A stretch of DNA of 64,000 bases from Synchiropus splendidus (taxonomy: Eukaryota; Chordata; Actinopteri; Syngnathiformes; Callionymidae): the NCBI RefSeq assembly GCF_027744825.2, contig NC_071338.1:23994001-24058000 (forward strand), read 5' to 3'. Below, piece by piece: positions 1 to 12,300 of the stretch (position 1 is the first letter of the stretch; the number at the start of each line of letters is the position of its first letter). The notes below the pieces were generated by a model, which worked only from the letters and a program-made list of their open reading frames with translations, had not been told where the DNA came from and ran no database searches. The position numbers were made by a program, and so were the translations under genes.

Positions 1-1078
1 CACAGTGAGGCCAGTCACAGAGGAGTGAATATACAATCCTGAAACTTATTAAACACCTCATCAATTATTATGAAAAAGTACATCAAACGTTCACAACTTT
101 TTCATTCTTTTCCAGTGCTCAAATATTTTCCGAATGTTTGACAAAGTGTCACGACTCATCAACTCACACCAGCAAATCCTGACTCCGGTCAAATATTCTT
201 TGGGCCCCTTCGTAGCTGGAACCTTACACCACTGTGTTTCTTCTGGTGCTGACATTTCAGTTCTGTTATGTTCCAAAGCGTCACCACTTGTCTGGTCAGC
301 TCAATTCCCAACCATGAATTGGGGTCACCACCTTTCATCACTAGAGAGCTGCAGATGCCTCCCACCACGGCACTTTGAGCGCACTCTACGAGTCAAGAAA
401 CTAGGGGAGACTCTATCTCAACAAGTTGGGTTTCGTAGATACTTAATACTTGTAACAGAATTAATACAAAACTAGATACTTTTCAATCTCATGACTTACA
501 ACTCATGAGCCAACTGATCTGGTATGTTTACAGGATTAAACAGAATGCAGTTTATGCCGGCAATTGTTGGCATAAACTGACCCCGAAGCCATTTTTTTCA
601 TGCAGTGTCATGGCCTCCCACCACTAAACTAGTGATTTAAAACAGTCTCAAAAACAGATGCTGAAGGAGTGTGGTTTAAAGAAAAATGGCGTCTCTGTCA
701 ACAGAGAAATACATGTAACATTTTGATGTCAAACAGACACACAATGGTAAATTCAGCCACCTAAAAAAAGCAAAAATGTCCCCAGATCTTTCGTTTCGTT
801 GTTCTTCTTTTGTTTTTTCCCGCACCAATAGACGCTAGCAGCGCTTTATCAGAGTGTCAAACATGTTTAAAAAAAAAGGTTGGAGTAGGAATCTGCTCTT
901 GGGGTCAGTGCATCTCAAGTTCGAGTACAATTTGAACTAACCTGGTTTATGTACGACCTTGTGTGCCATCGAAGGGCCCAAGTTTTCAGCACTGTGAGTC
1001 AAGCTTGTGGTGAAATAAGATGCTATGTATAGCAAATAAGATACATAACCATTCAATTTCCAAGTCTAGAAATCCAGC
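1..1078. other. No gene recognised
   Basis: Unique-looking AT-rich sequence. A 113-codon plus frame (134-475) faces an overlapping minus frame and has no recognisable motif. Nothing else is supported. Confidence 0.6.
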
Positions 1079-1215
1079 TGGTTGGGAAACATTTAAATTC
1101 AGACACCTAATGCGTCAACATACAACACAGACGGCTGGCGTCTGCATCAACATGATGCAAAAGCCCACTTGACAACTGCCAATAGGTGGCGCCTTAGGAG
1201 TGAGAATGTATTTGT
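1079..1215 (+). repeat. Family B dispersed repeat, copy 1
   Basis: The longest copy of a second dispersed family. It runs GGGAAACATTTAAA, then GCGTCAACATACAACACAGA, then GATGCAAAAGCCCACTTGAC, and ends near TTAGGAGTGAGAATG. It contains a CTCF-like string at 1179-1193, one base off consensus. No inverted ends or coding frame are visible, so its class is unknown. Confidence 0.65.
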
Positions 1216-2422
1216 AATCACCAATTGGTAATACTCATCAACTGAAATTGGATTTTGAATTTTTTTAAGCTTCCTATGTCTTACAAATTGAGAGCAGTTG
1301 TGAGATTAGACTGAGTATACATCACAGCAGTTTGACGATACAACTATACTGAAAACTACTAGGATACATGACATAAATTGCTATTTGAAATCAGTGACTG
1401 TCCAGTGGCTCGACCCTGAAAGTCACAAAAACTCCTCCAGCTTGTCTCTTTGTGTCGCCACTCGATTCTTAGCAAAACATGAGCCATTTTGGGGTCTTTT
1501 GCTGATATTACCGACCAAAGTACGATCATAACCGCCAGCACAGTGGGACCCATCCCTCATTTGCATGTAAAGTGAATCCTTCCTCTCTGTGGACTGGCCC
1601 TGCGTCCAGAAAGTCACTCTCAAGTGTCCCATGAGACTCGACCCGCCAGCAGCTATCGCTTTTACCCACTGGGTTTGGACATGACAGCGCAGCAACAACA
1701 TCGTCAAGGTCCTGTCAATCTCTGGCCCGGGTTCTGAAGAGCAGCAGGTTAGCAAGGACAAACACCCCCCCCCATCGCCGATAAAGTGTCCCTTCGAGCT
1801 GGACAGACAACAGCAAGGGTGAGTTCTAGGAACCAGATTGGGGAAACTTCTGGCTCAATATAGCGTAATAATGATGAGGCTGTCCACAGTTTGAGTGACA
1901 CTTGGCTGAAAAGAAGATCGAAGTTTTGCGGCAGTCGAGGACACCTTATCGGAGTTAATAAAAGGAGAAGGTGTTGCTGGCTGACCCATCATCTCTTTTC
2001 TCATCTCCACTCTTACAGCACTGAGTGACTAGGTAGAGTGGGACCTGGCGCCAAGATTGTGTTTAGATAATGGCCGTCCACAATCAGAGATAATCTGGGC
2101 CCATCTTTTCTTCACAGACACTGAGGCAGACAAGGTCAGCGGGAAAAGATTCCTGTTGAGGCGAGGAGGCGATAGGGACGGGGCGGCTCTGAGATGATTT
2201 ACTGCTGAGATTCACTCAGCTGCCTCCATCACCCTCCGTTAACTTTCCCGTCCTGTTGTCTCTTCTCTTTCTCGCTCTTCTGTCGCTCACATTTCTTCAT
2301 GGGTCTTTGCCTGAATTCCCATTGCACTGAAGTTCTAGTCAGATAAAGGGAGTTGAAAGAAGAAAGAAAAACTTTGCGACATCCTTCTTTTCAGCCAGTT
2401 TTGTTCGACACTTCATCTGACT

Positions 2423-2437
2423 CCAGTAGGTGGCAGT
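2423..2437 (+). promoter_or_regulatory. CTCF-type motif outside family A
   Basis: CCAGTAGGTGGCAGT fits every position of the CTCF consensus CCASYAGRKGGCRS. The surrounding sequence shows no family A arms. It may belong to another old repeat, because CCAGTAGGTGGCAGTAAT-like strings are common in fish DNA. Confidence 0.4.
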
Positions 2438-3113
2438 AATTTATCGACAAGTGAAGTGAAATGTCCAGAAACGCATGGCAGTCAAGTAAAAGTTGCACTA
2501 TTGTCTTTTGTTCCCCACTTTTTGTAGCCAGAAAAGATGATTTTATTGCTCACAAAAGCCTGAAGAAAAACTTGTTGATCGACTGAGAGACGCCATATTC
2601 CAAATATTTATTTTGCTTTTAATAGACTTGTACAGTATGTATGCCTTTCCAATGGGCTACGTTGACCAACCATGGATTTTAGACCCGCCCCAAAAACATT
2701 GGCCTTCCATTTTAACACCACTAGAGAGAAGGCTTGAAGTCAAGTATTTATAACCAAAACAGATCAAATAAAAGCAAGGTAAAAGTCAACCGTTGTCGTA
2801 TAATATACATATATACGTATAATGCCAGTTATGACACGACAGGAGCAATTACTGTCATGGTATTGTCTAAAGCATTATAAACGAAAAACACAAGACTGTG
2901 ATCTGAGTTCATAGAAAGTTGCGATTGTTCTCAGTCAGTACAGCTTCACTCCCATGGAGTAATATTTGGGTGGTGGAAAAGTAGACTTTTGCGTCTCCGA
3001 ATGCAGCCAACAGCATTACATGTCGATGCAGTAGTTTTTATTTGAAGTAGGTTTTCCACTTTCCGCAGCATATCCGGACGTCGTGGGCAACGCGTCACGT
3101 AAAACAAAGGCAG

Positions 3114-3140
3114 AGGTTGGGGTTAGTTAAACCCCAACCT
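3114..3140. repeat. Short perfect hairpin
   Basis: AGGTTGGGGTT (3114-3124) and its complement (3130-3140) surround a five-base loop. It has no T run after it, so it is not an obvious terminator. Confidence 0.85.
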
Positions 3141-4716
3141 TTCGTTCTGCATGTAGCAGCGTTACAATTGCTATTGACTTTCCGACTACACCATTACCTC
3201 GCGCTGCCTCTGGTGTTTGTATAGGAGGCATTTGTCCACTTTCTCAATGTCAATAAATTACGCCATGCGAGTGAGGATGGGTTGTCGCAGTCATGCGGTG
3301 GCTCATGATGAACTGTCCATCCACTCCTTGGTCCAGCTAACCCTGGGTTGATGCCTTCAGTCATGACTGACGTCTGAGTCTTTGCAGGTTTGATCAAATC
3401 CAGCAGATGAAACTGTGAGTGCAGCACATCAGTTAAATGTGGCCTGCGAGAGAAATAACTCGTCATACTCGGAGAACAAAAATAGATTTAAAAGCTGTGA
3501 AGCTCCTTTTCCACACGCTTCCTCAATAATCCATGAAGAAAATATAATAGGACGTGAGTCATAATATCAGACAGCCGAGGAAGCGGCCGTGTGATCCTCT
3601 GTGGCAGTGGAGCGGCTAGATTTCTTCTTTGCCAGTGGCCGTTTTTCCACCGCTCCAGTTTTACTTTTCCCCCCCTCTGACACTCCCATATCCCCGGTGA
3701 CAGCTCGCCTCTGAGGGACGGCCCATGCAGAAGAAAGGCCACGAGCCTTATAATGGAGTAATGGCTTCTAATGCCCGGACAGACACAAAATCGAGACTCC
3801 TGCACAACTTCCCATGACAGATAATTGCAGTTGTCTCGCTGGTGATGAATGCGACTCCATTCTAGGGTGCAAATGACCCGGCTGGCTCCCAGTGGGATTG
3901 CTGTACCTGCCTGAATCCTTTGTTACCGTCTTTCTGCTACTCAGTCTCCGCCAGGCAGCTCGCGCTCCCTTTAACCACAGAGCTAGTAAATCTGCTTTCA
4001 TTGTTAGCTCCGACTCTGGTTTACGTCTCTGACCTGTCTGCTTGATTCCTGTTGCCATTACCGCCCAATATATCAGTTTCAATCTGCTCGGCGTCCCGTA
4101 TTAAAAGTTCATCCGACAGCGGCGGTGCCAGTCAAAGAGCCTTGTGTATTTCACCCACACCGCTGGTTCATTTCCCGTCTCTTTCTGGGTTGGTAATTGA
4201 TACTGGGACTCATCCATCCTCGACTCTTAAGTCCAATTTGTCTTGGCGAGAGTGAGGACCGGCTCTCACCCCGGCCTTGTTGTCCTGACATCGGCTGCTT
4301 TAAGATGTATGTTAATTTAAGGGTCTGCCCTGACAGAAACACAAGAGGCCACGGAGCAGCGGATGAAATGAGCCGTATTCAGGCGTAAATCAGCAATCAA
4401 GCCGGTTTAAATCACCGCCCACAGACGTGCGCGCGACCGCGCCGTGCCTGTCAATTAGAGCCAATTCCAGAGGTAAATCTTTAACTACCGTAATCTGTGT
4501 TAACCTCATGGATGTTACTCACAAATGGCTCTGGAATGATGTAGTCAATCACTGTGTCACCAGACACAGCGACAGGACCCGACAGCTAATGGCTTCTCTT
4601 GCTGCTAGCTACCTATAGTCCTGGCATAACCTCCTCCTTTCAGTTACAGTCATTATTATCTAGTTATTTGTTTATTATTACCACCAAATTGTTTCTCACT
4701 ATACAATTATTATTTC

Positions 4717-4720
<4 letters not shown>

Positions 4721-4757
<37 letters not shown>

Positions 4758-4769
4758 TCTATACAATGA

Positions 4770-4810
<41 letters not shown>
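4721..4810. repeat. Two (TA)n microsatellites
   Basis: Pure TA runs at 4721-4756 and 4775-4810, separated by an 18-bp spacer. They lie directly before the hairpin at 4822. Confidence 0.95.
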
Positions 4811-4814
<4 letters not shown>

Positions 4815-4821
4815 AATATAT

Positions 4822-4860
4822 ATCATCTTAGCTGACTTATCTTAAGTCAGCTAAGATGAT
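4822..4860. repeat. Perfect 18-bp inverted repeat (hairpin)
   Basis: The arms ATCATCTTAGCTGACTTA (4822-4839) and their exact complement (4843-4860) are separated by only TCT. It lies directly behind a (TA)n tract. It could be a cruciform-prone site or a collapsed fold-back element. Confidence 0.9.
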
Positions 4861-4873
4861 AACAACAACAACA

Positions 4874-4920
4874 AACATGGAGGAATACCTGAACAAAAGT
4901 TGCTTTTGTTCAGCCATGTT
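4874..4920. repeat. Second inverted repeat near the (TA)n tract
   Basis: The inner arms CTGAACAAAAG/CTTTTGTTCAG (4889-4899 and 4903-4913) surround TTG. The pairing resumes outside with AACATGG/CCATGTT after an eight-base bulge. Confidence 0.85.
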
Positions 4921-5066
4921 TTTCGCCACTCAATGGCCAGGGTTTCCACTGCTTTGAATGTACTTGAAATTCTTCCACAATTGAAATTCTGGTACAAATA
5001 TTTTCAAGACATTAAAAGACCTGGTTTATTGTGCTATTGTCAAACTGATACAAATAAACAAACATC

Positions 5067-5333
5067 CGACTTACGACCGGGATCGGTTCCGACCAACCGG
5101 TTGTAAGTCAGATTGGACGTAAGTCGAATGCCATTCAAAATAGCCGACGCAAGGGTTATAGGTGCTACTGTAGTAGTAGATGGCTGTGTGAGAGTGAGAT
5201 CCTGGGATACTGTGCTGCAGTGACTGTCGTACGCGATGCTGGGCTGCTACGTGCTGCGGTGTTAGACACTGAATAAAAAAAAAAAAAAAAGCATCTGCTG
5301 GCCTTGGGCGTGAGTCGAGCAGGTCATAAGTCG
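5067..5333. mobile_element. Probable pogo/Tigger-like MITE
   Basis: The ends are CGACTTACGACC (5067-5078) and GGTCATAAGTCG (5322-5333), inverted with one mismatch. Further GTAAGTCG-type repeats lie inside the left end (5103-5120). Termini built from CGACTTACGACC-like strings recall Tigger-type DNA transposons. There is no transposase frame. A run of 16 A (5275-5290) lies inside. No clean target duplication is visible, so the class is tentative. Confidence 0.5.
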
Positions 5334-5336
5334 CAG

Positions 5337-5339
<3 letters not shown>

Positions 5340-5371
<32 letters not shown>
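5340..5371. repeat. (AT)n microsatellite
   Basis: A pure AT run of about 16 units, directly after the right end of the Tigger-like MITE. Confidence 0.95.
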
Positions 5372-5374
<3 letters not shown>

Positions 5375-8300
5375 GAATAAGTATTTCATGCCAAATAAGC
5401 AGCATTCTTTTTCTGAATATAAAGGTTTTTTTCTTTTTGAACTTGTCATAAAATTAATCATTTAATCATTTTATGTTCATGTCATCTTTTGTATATTAGA
5501 TCAAGTCTAAAAAGCGATATCAATTCGCAAACATAATCTCATCATATCTACCTGCTCAATTGAGGGAGAACAAGTGTGGAGAGACGATAATCCCTCCATC
5601 TGGTCTGAAGTTTCATGGACGTCGTCCAAGTGGAGTAGCGATCTCTCCAGCTGCTGCTAAACCGTAAGAGATTCCTTCTATTTTCTGTGACAAAATGGTG
5701 CACTAGAAGTTAAGAAAACATTGTGGTTGACAAATTATACCTTTTTTAGTTTTAGGAAAAAAAAGAGAGCGAAATCCCTTGTGGGTAAAATGTCAAGGCA
5801 AAAGATAAATATTTGCGCTGCTAAAAGTCAACCAAAGCTGATTTTTTTGGTTAGTTTCTGCACAAACCAGGACAATGATTTTTTTTTTCTTTTCCTGGCA
5901 GCACGCCTTCCTCTTCCTCTTTTCATTCACAGGGAAACAAAGAACTTTCCATCCTCTCTTCCATTCCCATCCCTCTCTCGTCTTTGAACCGCTCCCAGTG
6001 ACTGTGAACCTGAGACAGCCCCTCTGCTGGCACAGATGGGAAGTCAATAGAAGCAAGTGACCTATATTATGGGCTACTCTACAAACTCCCTGTGTGCCTC
6101 GAGTGAGAGCGGAATATTAAGGATTCCCTGTGTGCTGCTGCGGAGTGTTGGTGCGCTGTTGTTGTTTTTAAGGAGGGTGTGCCACAGAGACCAGGAGAAG
6201 GTTAATTACCTCCCCGTCCTTCGCTGTCTGCGGGCTTCACCTGGATGGGCCGGTTCATCTGGAGACACAAGATGAGAGAGACAAAGAGAGGGGAAATCCC
6301 TGGTTAGACTGACGGAATGCGATAAGTGAAACATCAGTGGAGTCTTCACAGGAACAACACAATGAAAAATAAGTCGGTCAATAAAATGAATAGAGAACAA
6401 CCACATTGTTGTTTTTATGATTAGCCCTATCGGAATATAAACTGCAAGGTAATGATACTAAAGAAGAAGCGGGATGAAATGGAAACTATGTGAACTATGA
6501 GTATTTGGGGCAATAAGAAAGTAATATCACAGTTGTTCTGAACAAGAAAGTAGTTTAGGCGAGAGCTGTATTCCAGATAAATTCTGAGGGAAACAAGGGC
6601 ATGTGAACCTGCTAGCATTTCTCAGAGCATTTTTTTTTCAATAACTAAAAATATGAGAAATGTTAACTCAATCGCAGTAGTAACAGTCGTGATTTTCTCT
6701 ACATTGAATTATTGTTTTCTTTTCCCGACTCAAGTTCTAGTCGTCATCACGGTGTTTATTGTCATAGTAGGCTATAGAACTAGTTGTGGAGTCATAAAAG
6801 TAAATGATAATAGATTTTGAAACGTATGAGATACATTGAGAATTTTTTTTCTTTGAGCGTGATGGCAGTCACAGTATGTAATGTAGCCCTGGTGTATAAG
6901 CATGGAAGAGTGAGTGATAAGTGAGTGCACTGCCATATGAGGCAAAAAAAAAAAGGTAAATACTGAACACTCTGTTGTGTGTCCGTTCGTCGCTTTTCAC
7001 TATTTGGACCGGCAGACAGGAGACGATGTCTCAAGGCGGCTTCCCAGCCAGAATAAGTGCTTTTCAGTGACCAACCGGGTGTCAGATAGCACTCGGAGAT
7101 TAATACTATTACATCAGTGATCCATGCCGAAGAGTCCACTGCAGCCAGTCCCTCACGCTGAGTCCAGACTCACAGTCACCAGCCTGACCTCAGCGAGCTC
7201 GCCTCTTATTGTTCCCCATTTAGAAGCCATTTTACAACCAAAATGTGTCCCTGCTTTAGCAGGAGAGAACATCTCGACCCAGCCAACCTCTCGAATGTCA
7301 CAGAGGAGAACAGGCGGAGAAGTGCTTTTAACATGGCGGAGAAGTGTGTAGTTATTTTTACTGCAGTGTCTTATCTGGACGTGTTTCCCTTTTGCTTTAG
7401 CGTATTTTTTCCATGTTGGAAATGCCAAATAAGAAGTATAGCAAGTGGGCGTACGGACTTCTTTTTCAAACAAAGCTACAGCACGAGTACATTGTTGTCG
7501 CTGTGTCGCCTTTCAATAAAGAATGCTAAGAAATGTATCACAGAGTCAGAGAGACCTTGCTCTCCCAAGGACACACACGTATTTCTGATATGGCTCCGCA
7601 ATGAAACTGTCTTTCCAACTAGCCCATACAGACAGGTCCAACATGTGAGTGCCAGTCAATGACACAAGGCGCCGCCCGTTCCGATCAGTCAGCGAAGCGG
7701 ACGCGGTGTGTGTTGGACCCTCTGGCAGTGTAGCACTTGACAGCATTTGACACGAGTCCAGAGCGCCGCCAAATATAGGCCTGAGACGGCGAACATGTAT
7801 AGACAAGCATATACAGGGTGACACCCCTGGGACGCGATGTACTTGCCGAGCAATATGCTGTGACAGTGGAACAAAGATTAGAGGGATGATGGACGCATTA
7901 CAAAGACAGGCGAAGCAAGGCGTCTGCGCCCACGCAGATAAAGACACAGGTGTAATCACGGACCACATTCTGAGCTAAAAGGAGAGAAAAAAAAAATGAT
8001 TTACAGTGCGAGAGAAGAAAACGAAACACAACGACAGCCCCTCGGATTCATCATCTCACGTCCACTCGAAATAGATTTTTCAATTTCTATTACAGTCAGA
8101 GTCTGATGAGCAGGCGCATCATTGAGATTGACAGTTACCTATTTGCTCGCTAAAATGTCACCCGGCGCTGTCAGCACGCTCTTAGGTGCGCTGCTGCAAT
8201 TATAGGAGATTTAAAGCAAAGCAGAGGTGACATCTTCACCGGAGATGATGGAGATACAGTGGCTGATGTTACAGCGAATAAAGGTTGGCTCATTAGGATG

Positions 8301-8593
8301 CTGAGAAGATGAAGAAGATAGTCTCAATGACTTTGTTATCATGACAAAATCTGTGGCCGTGTACATGCTGCTGTACTGGCCCATGATTCGCTGCACAGAT
8401 TTGCTTGGTGTCCGAATAAATTAGCATTAGAACAATACATATTAAAGCGGCCAAAGCTTGCTAACACAAAGTACAGGATCCCCATTAAATACTTGTGAGC
8501 CAGATGTGAGTGTAATGCCTGAAAACAAGAATGTTTTTGTGGCAGAAGGAATGAACGAAAACAAGTATATTCTTCAGTTTTACACTTGCATCG
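5372..8593. other. No gene recognised
   Basis: Unique-looking sequence. A 139-codon plus frame (7243-7662) and a 140-codon minus frame (7546-7968) partly overlap each other and have no domain signature or plausible splice structure. Confidence 0.55.
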
Positions 8594-8676
8594 AACTGAA
8601 ACTTTGGTAAACTGGTCCAGAAGATGGAGGAGCAACTTTCCTCCATTTTCTGTACCAGTTTACCAAGGTTTCAGTT
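8594..8676. repeat. Long hairpin with 38-bp stem; miRNA-like or snap-back MITE
   Basis: The left arm (8594-8631) begins AACTGAAACTTTGGTAAACT and the right arm (8639-8676) ends AAGGTTTCAGTT. Aligned, the two arms differ at three positions. In RNA two of these would be G-U pairs, leaving a single C-U mismatch. The loop is about seven bases. The size suits a microRNA precursor, but the near-perfect pairing also suits a young fold-back element. I do not recognise a known miRNA. Confidence 0.85.
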
Positions 8677-11600
8677 TGTTCTTCCAGGTTGGGATGGGCA
8701 GAACGATCAATATTTATTTTAACAATACAAACATAGATGCTTCCACAGCAGATATCGATGCTGCAGGGAAATTGACAGAGTTATCAGAGCTTATCAAAGT
8801 CATCACGACAGTTGACAGGTTATCTTTCTTTTTTTGCTCCAAGAAAATAGCAGCAGAGTTCACCAAAATGGTTTAAAGTGTGGCAGGCAGACAACCTCTT
8901 GTGTCTTAGACTGCTTTCTACTACAGTAAGGGTACGAGGGCATTGAAGACGACTGGCCTGGGAGACTATACATCGACATAGAGAGTCAACACAGCTACCA
9001 AACAAGACGGAAGTCCAGTCAAAGATTCTTTTCAAGACAGTTTTGTTTCCATTTACCACAGTAAACTACATCGTGATGAGTGCGATGCTTGGTTGTTGAA
9101 ACAGGGTCAAACGCTAGTGCCAGTTCATGACGTCATCAGAGGGACACGCATGGGAAACAAGCAAGGAAGATCAAAAATGGACATCATCAGCTCCAGGAGA
9201 ATGAATGCGACATTTATGAGAAAAAAAATAGTTTATTGATTTGAGCTTGTAACTAAACACCCTCAGTTTATATACACACACTTGGATCTGAGCCTCAAAG
9301 ATAAACAAAGGGACTCACTCTTTTCAGGGTCTGTAGCTTCTTTCTGCTGTTTTGAAACAATTTTATCTTCAGCCTTTTGCTTTCATTTGAAAACTGTGTC
9401 GGTTTATTGGTGACGAATTTTCAGGCTTCAGGATTGGAGGACATGTATAGCAGGCAATTCAGGACATTCAGGACATGTATAGCAGGCAACTGTAGCAGCA
9501 GTGCAGTGATGGAGTACTGAAGATGGCGCTAGTTGCCTCACTCATCGTATAAGAAGATCTACATCTTTTGGGAAGGAGAACAGGCTCGCCACATGGGTCA
9601 TTAGCGGACACGATGTTCCTCTCGTGACATCATCAGGATCTCACTCAGGCTATTTTTTACTCTTCATTAAAAAGCATTTATATAGTATTTCTGAGTGCCA
9701 CCTTGAACCGTGTGCCCTGAGGAGAATTTAGGTCAGAAGTAGTGGCAGCGCTGGCCACATCAGCTGCTGCGAGTCTGTATTTAAAGCGCGTTCCTTGACA
9801 GCCGGTCTGGGTTGAATTTCTCACACAAAAGCTGGTTAACGATAGCCACAAGTCCCCAATTCCCTGTCCTGTGATCCGTCAGCTTCCAGATCTTAAACGG
9901 CAACGATTGGTCAGGAAGCTTCATTAGTAGCCCCTGAGCCGCCGTCGCAACAAAAGTCATTAGACATCCCAAAAGTACGTTCCGAGGTTGCCTGGCAACC
10001 GAACAAGGCGGCCGGGAGGCGGGCGAGGCAAGCTGGTCGCCGGTCTGCGGGCTCCCGTCCAACCAGCGCTGTGTACAACGAGGTCATGGCAAGAGGAGGG
10101 AAAATAATGTCAATTCCTACTTTGTCCCACTTTCATGTTGCTCATACTCTGACAACTGTGTTTTCAGCGCTGCGTGCGAGTCTGCTCCCTGCCAAATTAT
10201 AAAGTTCAACTTATTGGCAGAGGAATAGGTGGTGGGTAGCGTCTCTGTGCATATGGCAGTTTTAGCTCTCCGCCGTCGTGAGTCACACGGTACCGTTGCC
10301 TGAACCGCACTTGCTGAGGGACGGCTACAGCAAGTTCCACTTCTCACAAGTTCACTTTCATTTTATCCAGCCTTACTTTCACCGCCTGTCCTCGCCGACA
10401 CACACACGCACGCACAGAGGCACAAAAAGTCTCGGGGCTCAATAGCAGCAGGTGGCTTAGGTGACATTTTAATCCCTTATTACTGAGTGCAGGATTAGCC
10501 AACAGATCAAGGCAGAGTTAATTATATGAATTCATCAGAGGCTGGGCGAAGAAGCAGCCTACTTTTCCCTCGGGCGGAAACCCGTCGCCACCTCACTAGC
10601 TGCCCTCCGCGCACACACTGCCTCTCGCACACAGACAAAAAGGACAAGTGACAGTGCGTCTATCCTGCCCAGCTAGCCGGCTAGTCCCCGATTAGCATCG
10701 GAGCTGCTGGAAGACAAATGACATCCAGCGCTTTCCCATCGGGTCCAGCAAAATGAACTGCACAGACATTGTGGCGAGAGAAGCTGGCTTTTTCATCCCG
10801 GCAGACGTGCGGCTGCTGGGGCTGAAAGAAGTTCAACACCCTCCTGTCTTGCTTTATCTTTGTCTCTCTCTGCCCCTTTGGCCTCCAAAACCAATATGCT
10901 TCCCACCACAGCCCCTTAATGGGTTGATCAATGCTGACAAATAGGCAGCTCATGCTGTCTTGCCCGGGAACTCGCGGCTCCGTGCTTGTGCGCCGCTGCA
11001 CTCCGAGGGTTCATCTCTCTTTTACTTTGTCTCTTTCTTTCTTGCACTTTTCTCTGCCTTCATGCTCTACTTCCTGTAGGTCCACACATTCATTTCTTCT
11101 TTTCTCTCCTCACCGGGGGCAAATCTATACCGTTCATGCTGTTGTGACGAATAAAAGTATTCTGAAGTAATGGAGGAGAGAGGACCTAAGACAAGAGCCC
11201 TGAACTGCTCTTCCGTCACCATATTTTAACTTAAAAACAAAGTGCGTGATTGACAAAAAGTGCATACATAAAAACAGAAGTTACTGTAATTTTTCTAAAA
11301 GTATCTTGTGGAAGTTATGGATTTATATGTCACAAAGTTATTTATTTATTTTTAATTTTTTGTCAAAAACTCAATCAACCTATATAGTTAAAGTTGAACT
11401 TCCTCGTGTGCAGGCAAAATATTTTTGCAGAGTTGTTGATCATAACCTGAGCATAAAACAATACCAAATCTATAGACTAACTTCCTAGAAAAACACAAGT
11501 AACACATGAAGTGCTTGTACTTTCAAACTTTCAGCAACAGAATTTGGGTACTCTTAACATCGAGATGTCATCAATAAGGCATTATGAGTAAATCATAAGA

Positions 11601-12099
11601 CATTAGAATGCATTGATAGCGCTTCAGAGATGATGCTGTGACAGATTTTAATGAGGATTCTTATTATTATTATATTCAGTGTTTCAGAGAATGGATTTAT
11701 TTGTGGTGTGGTTTGGTTCGGGATTATGGTCTTTTAACTAGAGAGGCGACTTGAAAAACATGGGTAATTTGACGCACAATTTTTATAAAATGACGTATCT
11801 ACTTTAGACAAATTAAATTGAAATTTGCCAATTCTCGCGTGGTTGTCCAGTTGCGATATAGGAGTGCTGTTATTCATGGGATGTCTGAGAGTGTTCACGG
11901 GAAGAAGCTAGCTACAAGCCTGGTTATGGTTAGGGGTTCTTGAGTTTACTGAACGTTAACAAACTTATTTACAGCCCAAAAGCCTTCTGTGTCCAATAAG
12001 TTGTCATGGCAGATGCTGCACGATACTTTAAGCATGCGAAACAGATGGATGCTTCATGGATATTAGCAGCAGTCGACTTCTTCCTCTTCATTTAGCATT
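8677..12099. other. No gene recognised
   Basis: Unique-looking sequence. 9960-10060 and 10560-10830 are somewhat richer in CpG. 11240-11700 is AT-rich. Only the small tandem duplication at 9439 stands out. Confidence 0.55.
9439..9489 (+). repeat. Short tandem duplication, 32-bp period
   Basis: GGACATGTATAGCAGGCAA occurs at 9439-9457 and again at 9471-9489. The spacer itself contains GGACATTC, a partial third start. Confidence 0.9.
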
Positions 12100-12300
12100 T
12101 CCCACCTGACTATCCTCTTCATGTCCTTGTCGGTTGGGTTGCTCTTCTTCATCTCCAAGCTCTTGGTCCAACTCTGCCTCTCATCTCCACATGCCCAAAC
12201 CACCCAAGCCCTGTATCCTTGGCTCCAAACTTGAGCTACAACCCCAGTATCTTCATCTCTGACTCCTCTGCCCGACTCTAATTTGGCAAAACTCGACTCC
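12100..12300 (-). mobile_element. Degenerate RTE-type LINE fragment (antisense)
   Basis: On the plus strand this reads as the complement of the 3' part of a fish RTE-type LINE ORF. Examples are the strings CACATGCCCAAACCACCCAA, TTGGCTCCAAACTTGAGC and CTTCATCTCTGACTCCTCTG. The last is nearly identical to the fragment at 24.46 kb. It includes part of a 116-codon minus-strand frame (12063-12413), which I take as a chance opening over the remnant. The overall match is partial. Confidence 0.55.

Larger units (their letters stand above)
1216..4720. other. Mostly unique non-coding sequence
   Basis: Apart from the CTCF-type motif (2423) and hairpin (3114), no repeat was recognised. The stretches 2000-2330 and 4030-4620 are repeat-free and of balanced composition, and would be the first places to look for conserved elements. 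Overlapping minus-strand frames at 3488-4082 show no motif. Confidence 0.5.

Noticed and set aside
898..935. AAGTTCGAGTAC resembling a tRNA B box
   Set aside because: No A box upstream at tRNA spacing and no stem pairing.
3114..3140. Hairpin considered as a transcription terminator
   Set aside because: Factor-independent terminators of this form belong to bacteria, there is no T run, and the window is eukaryotic.
7243..7968. Two frames of about 140 codons on opposite strands
   Set aside because: They overlap in part, show no domain or splice support and are of a length expected by chance.
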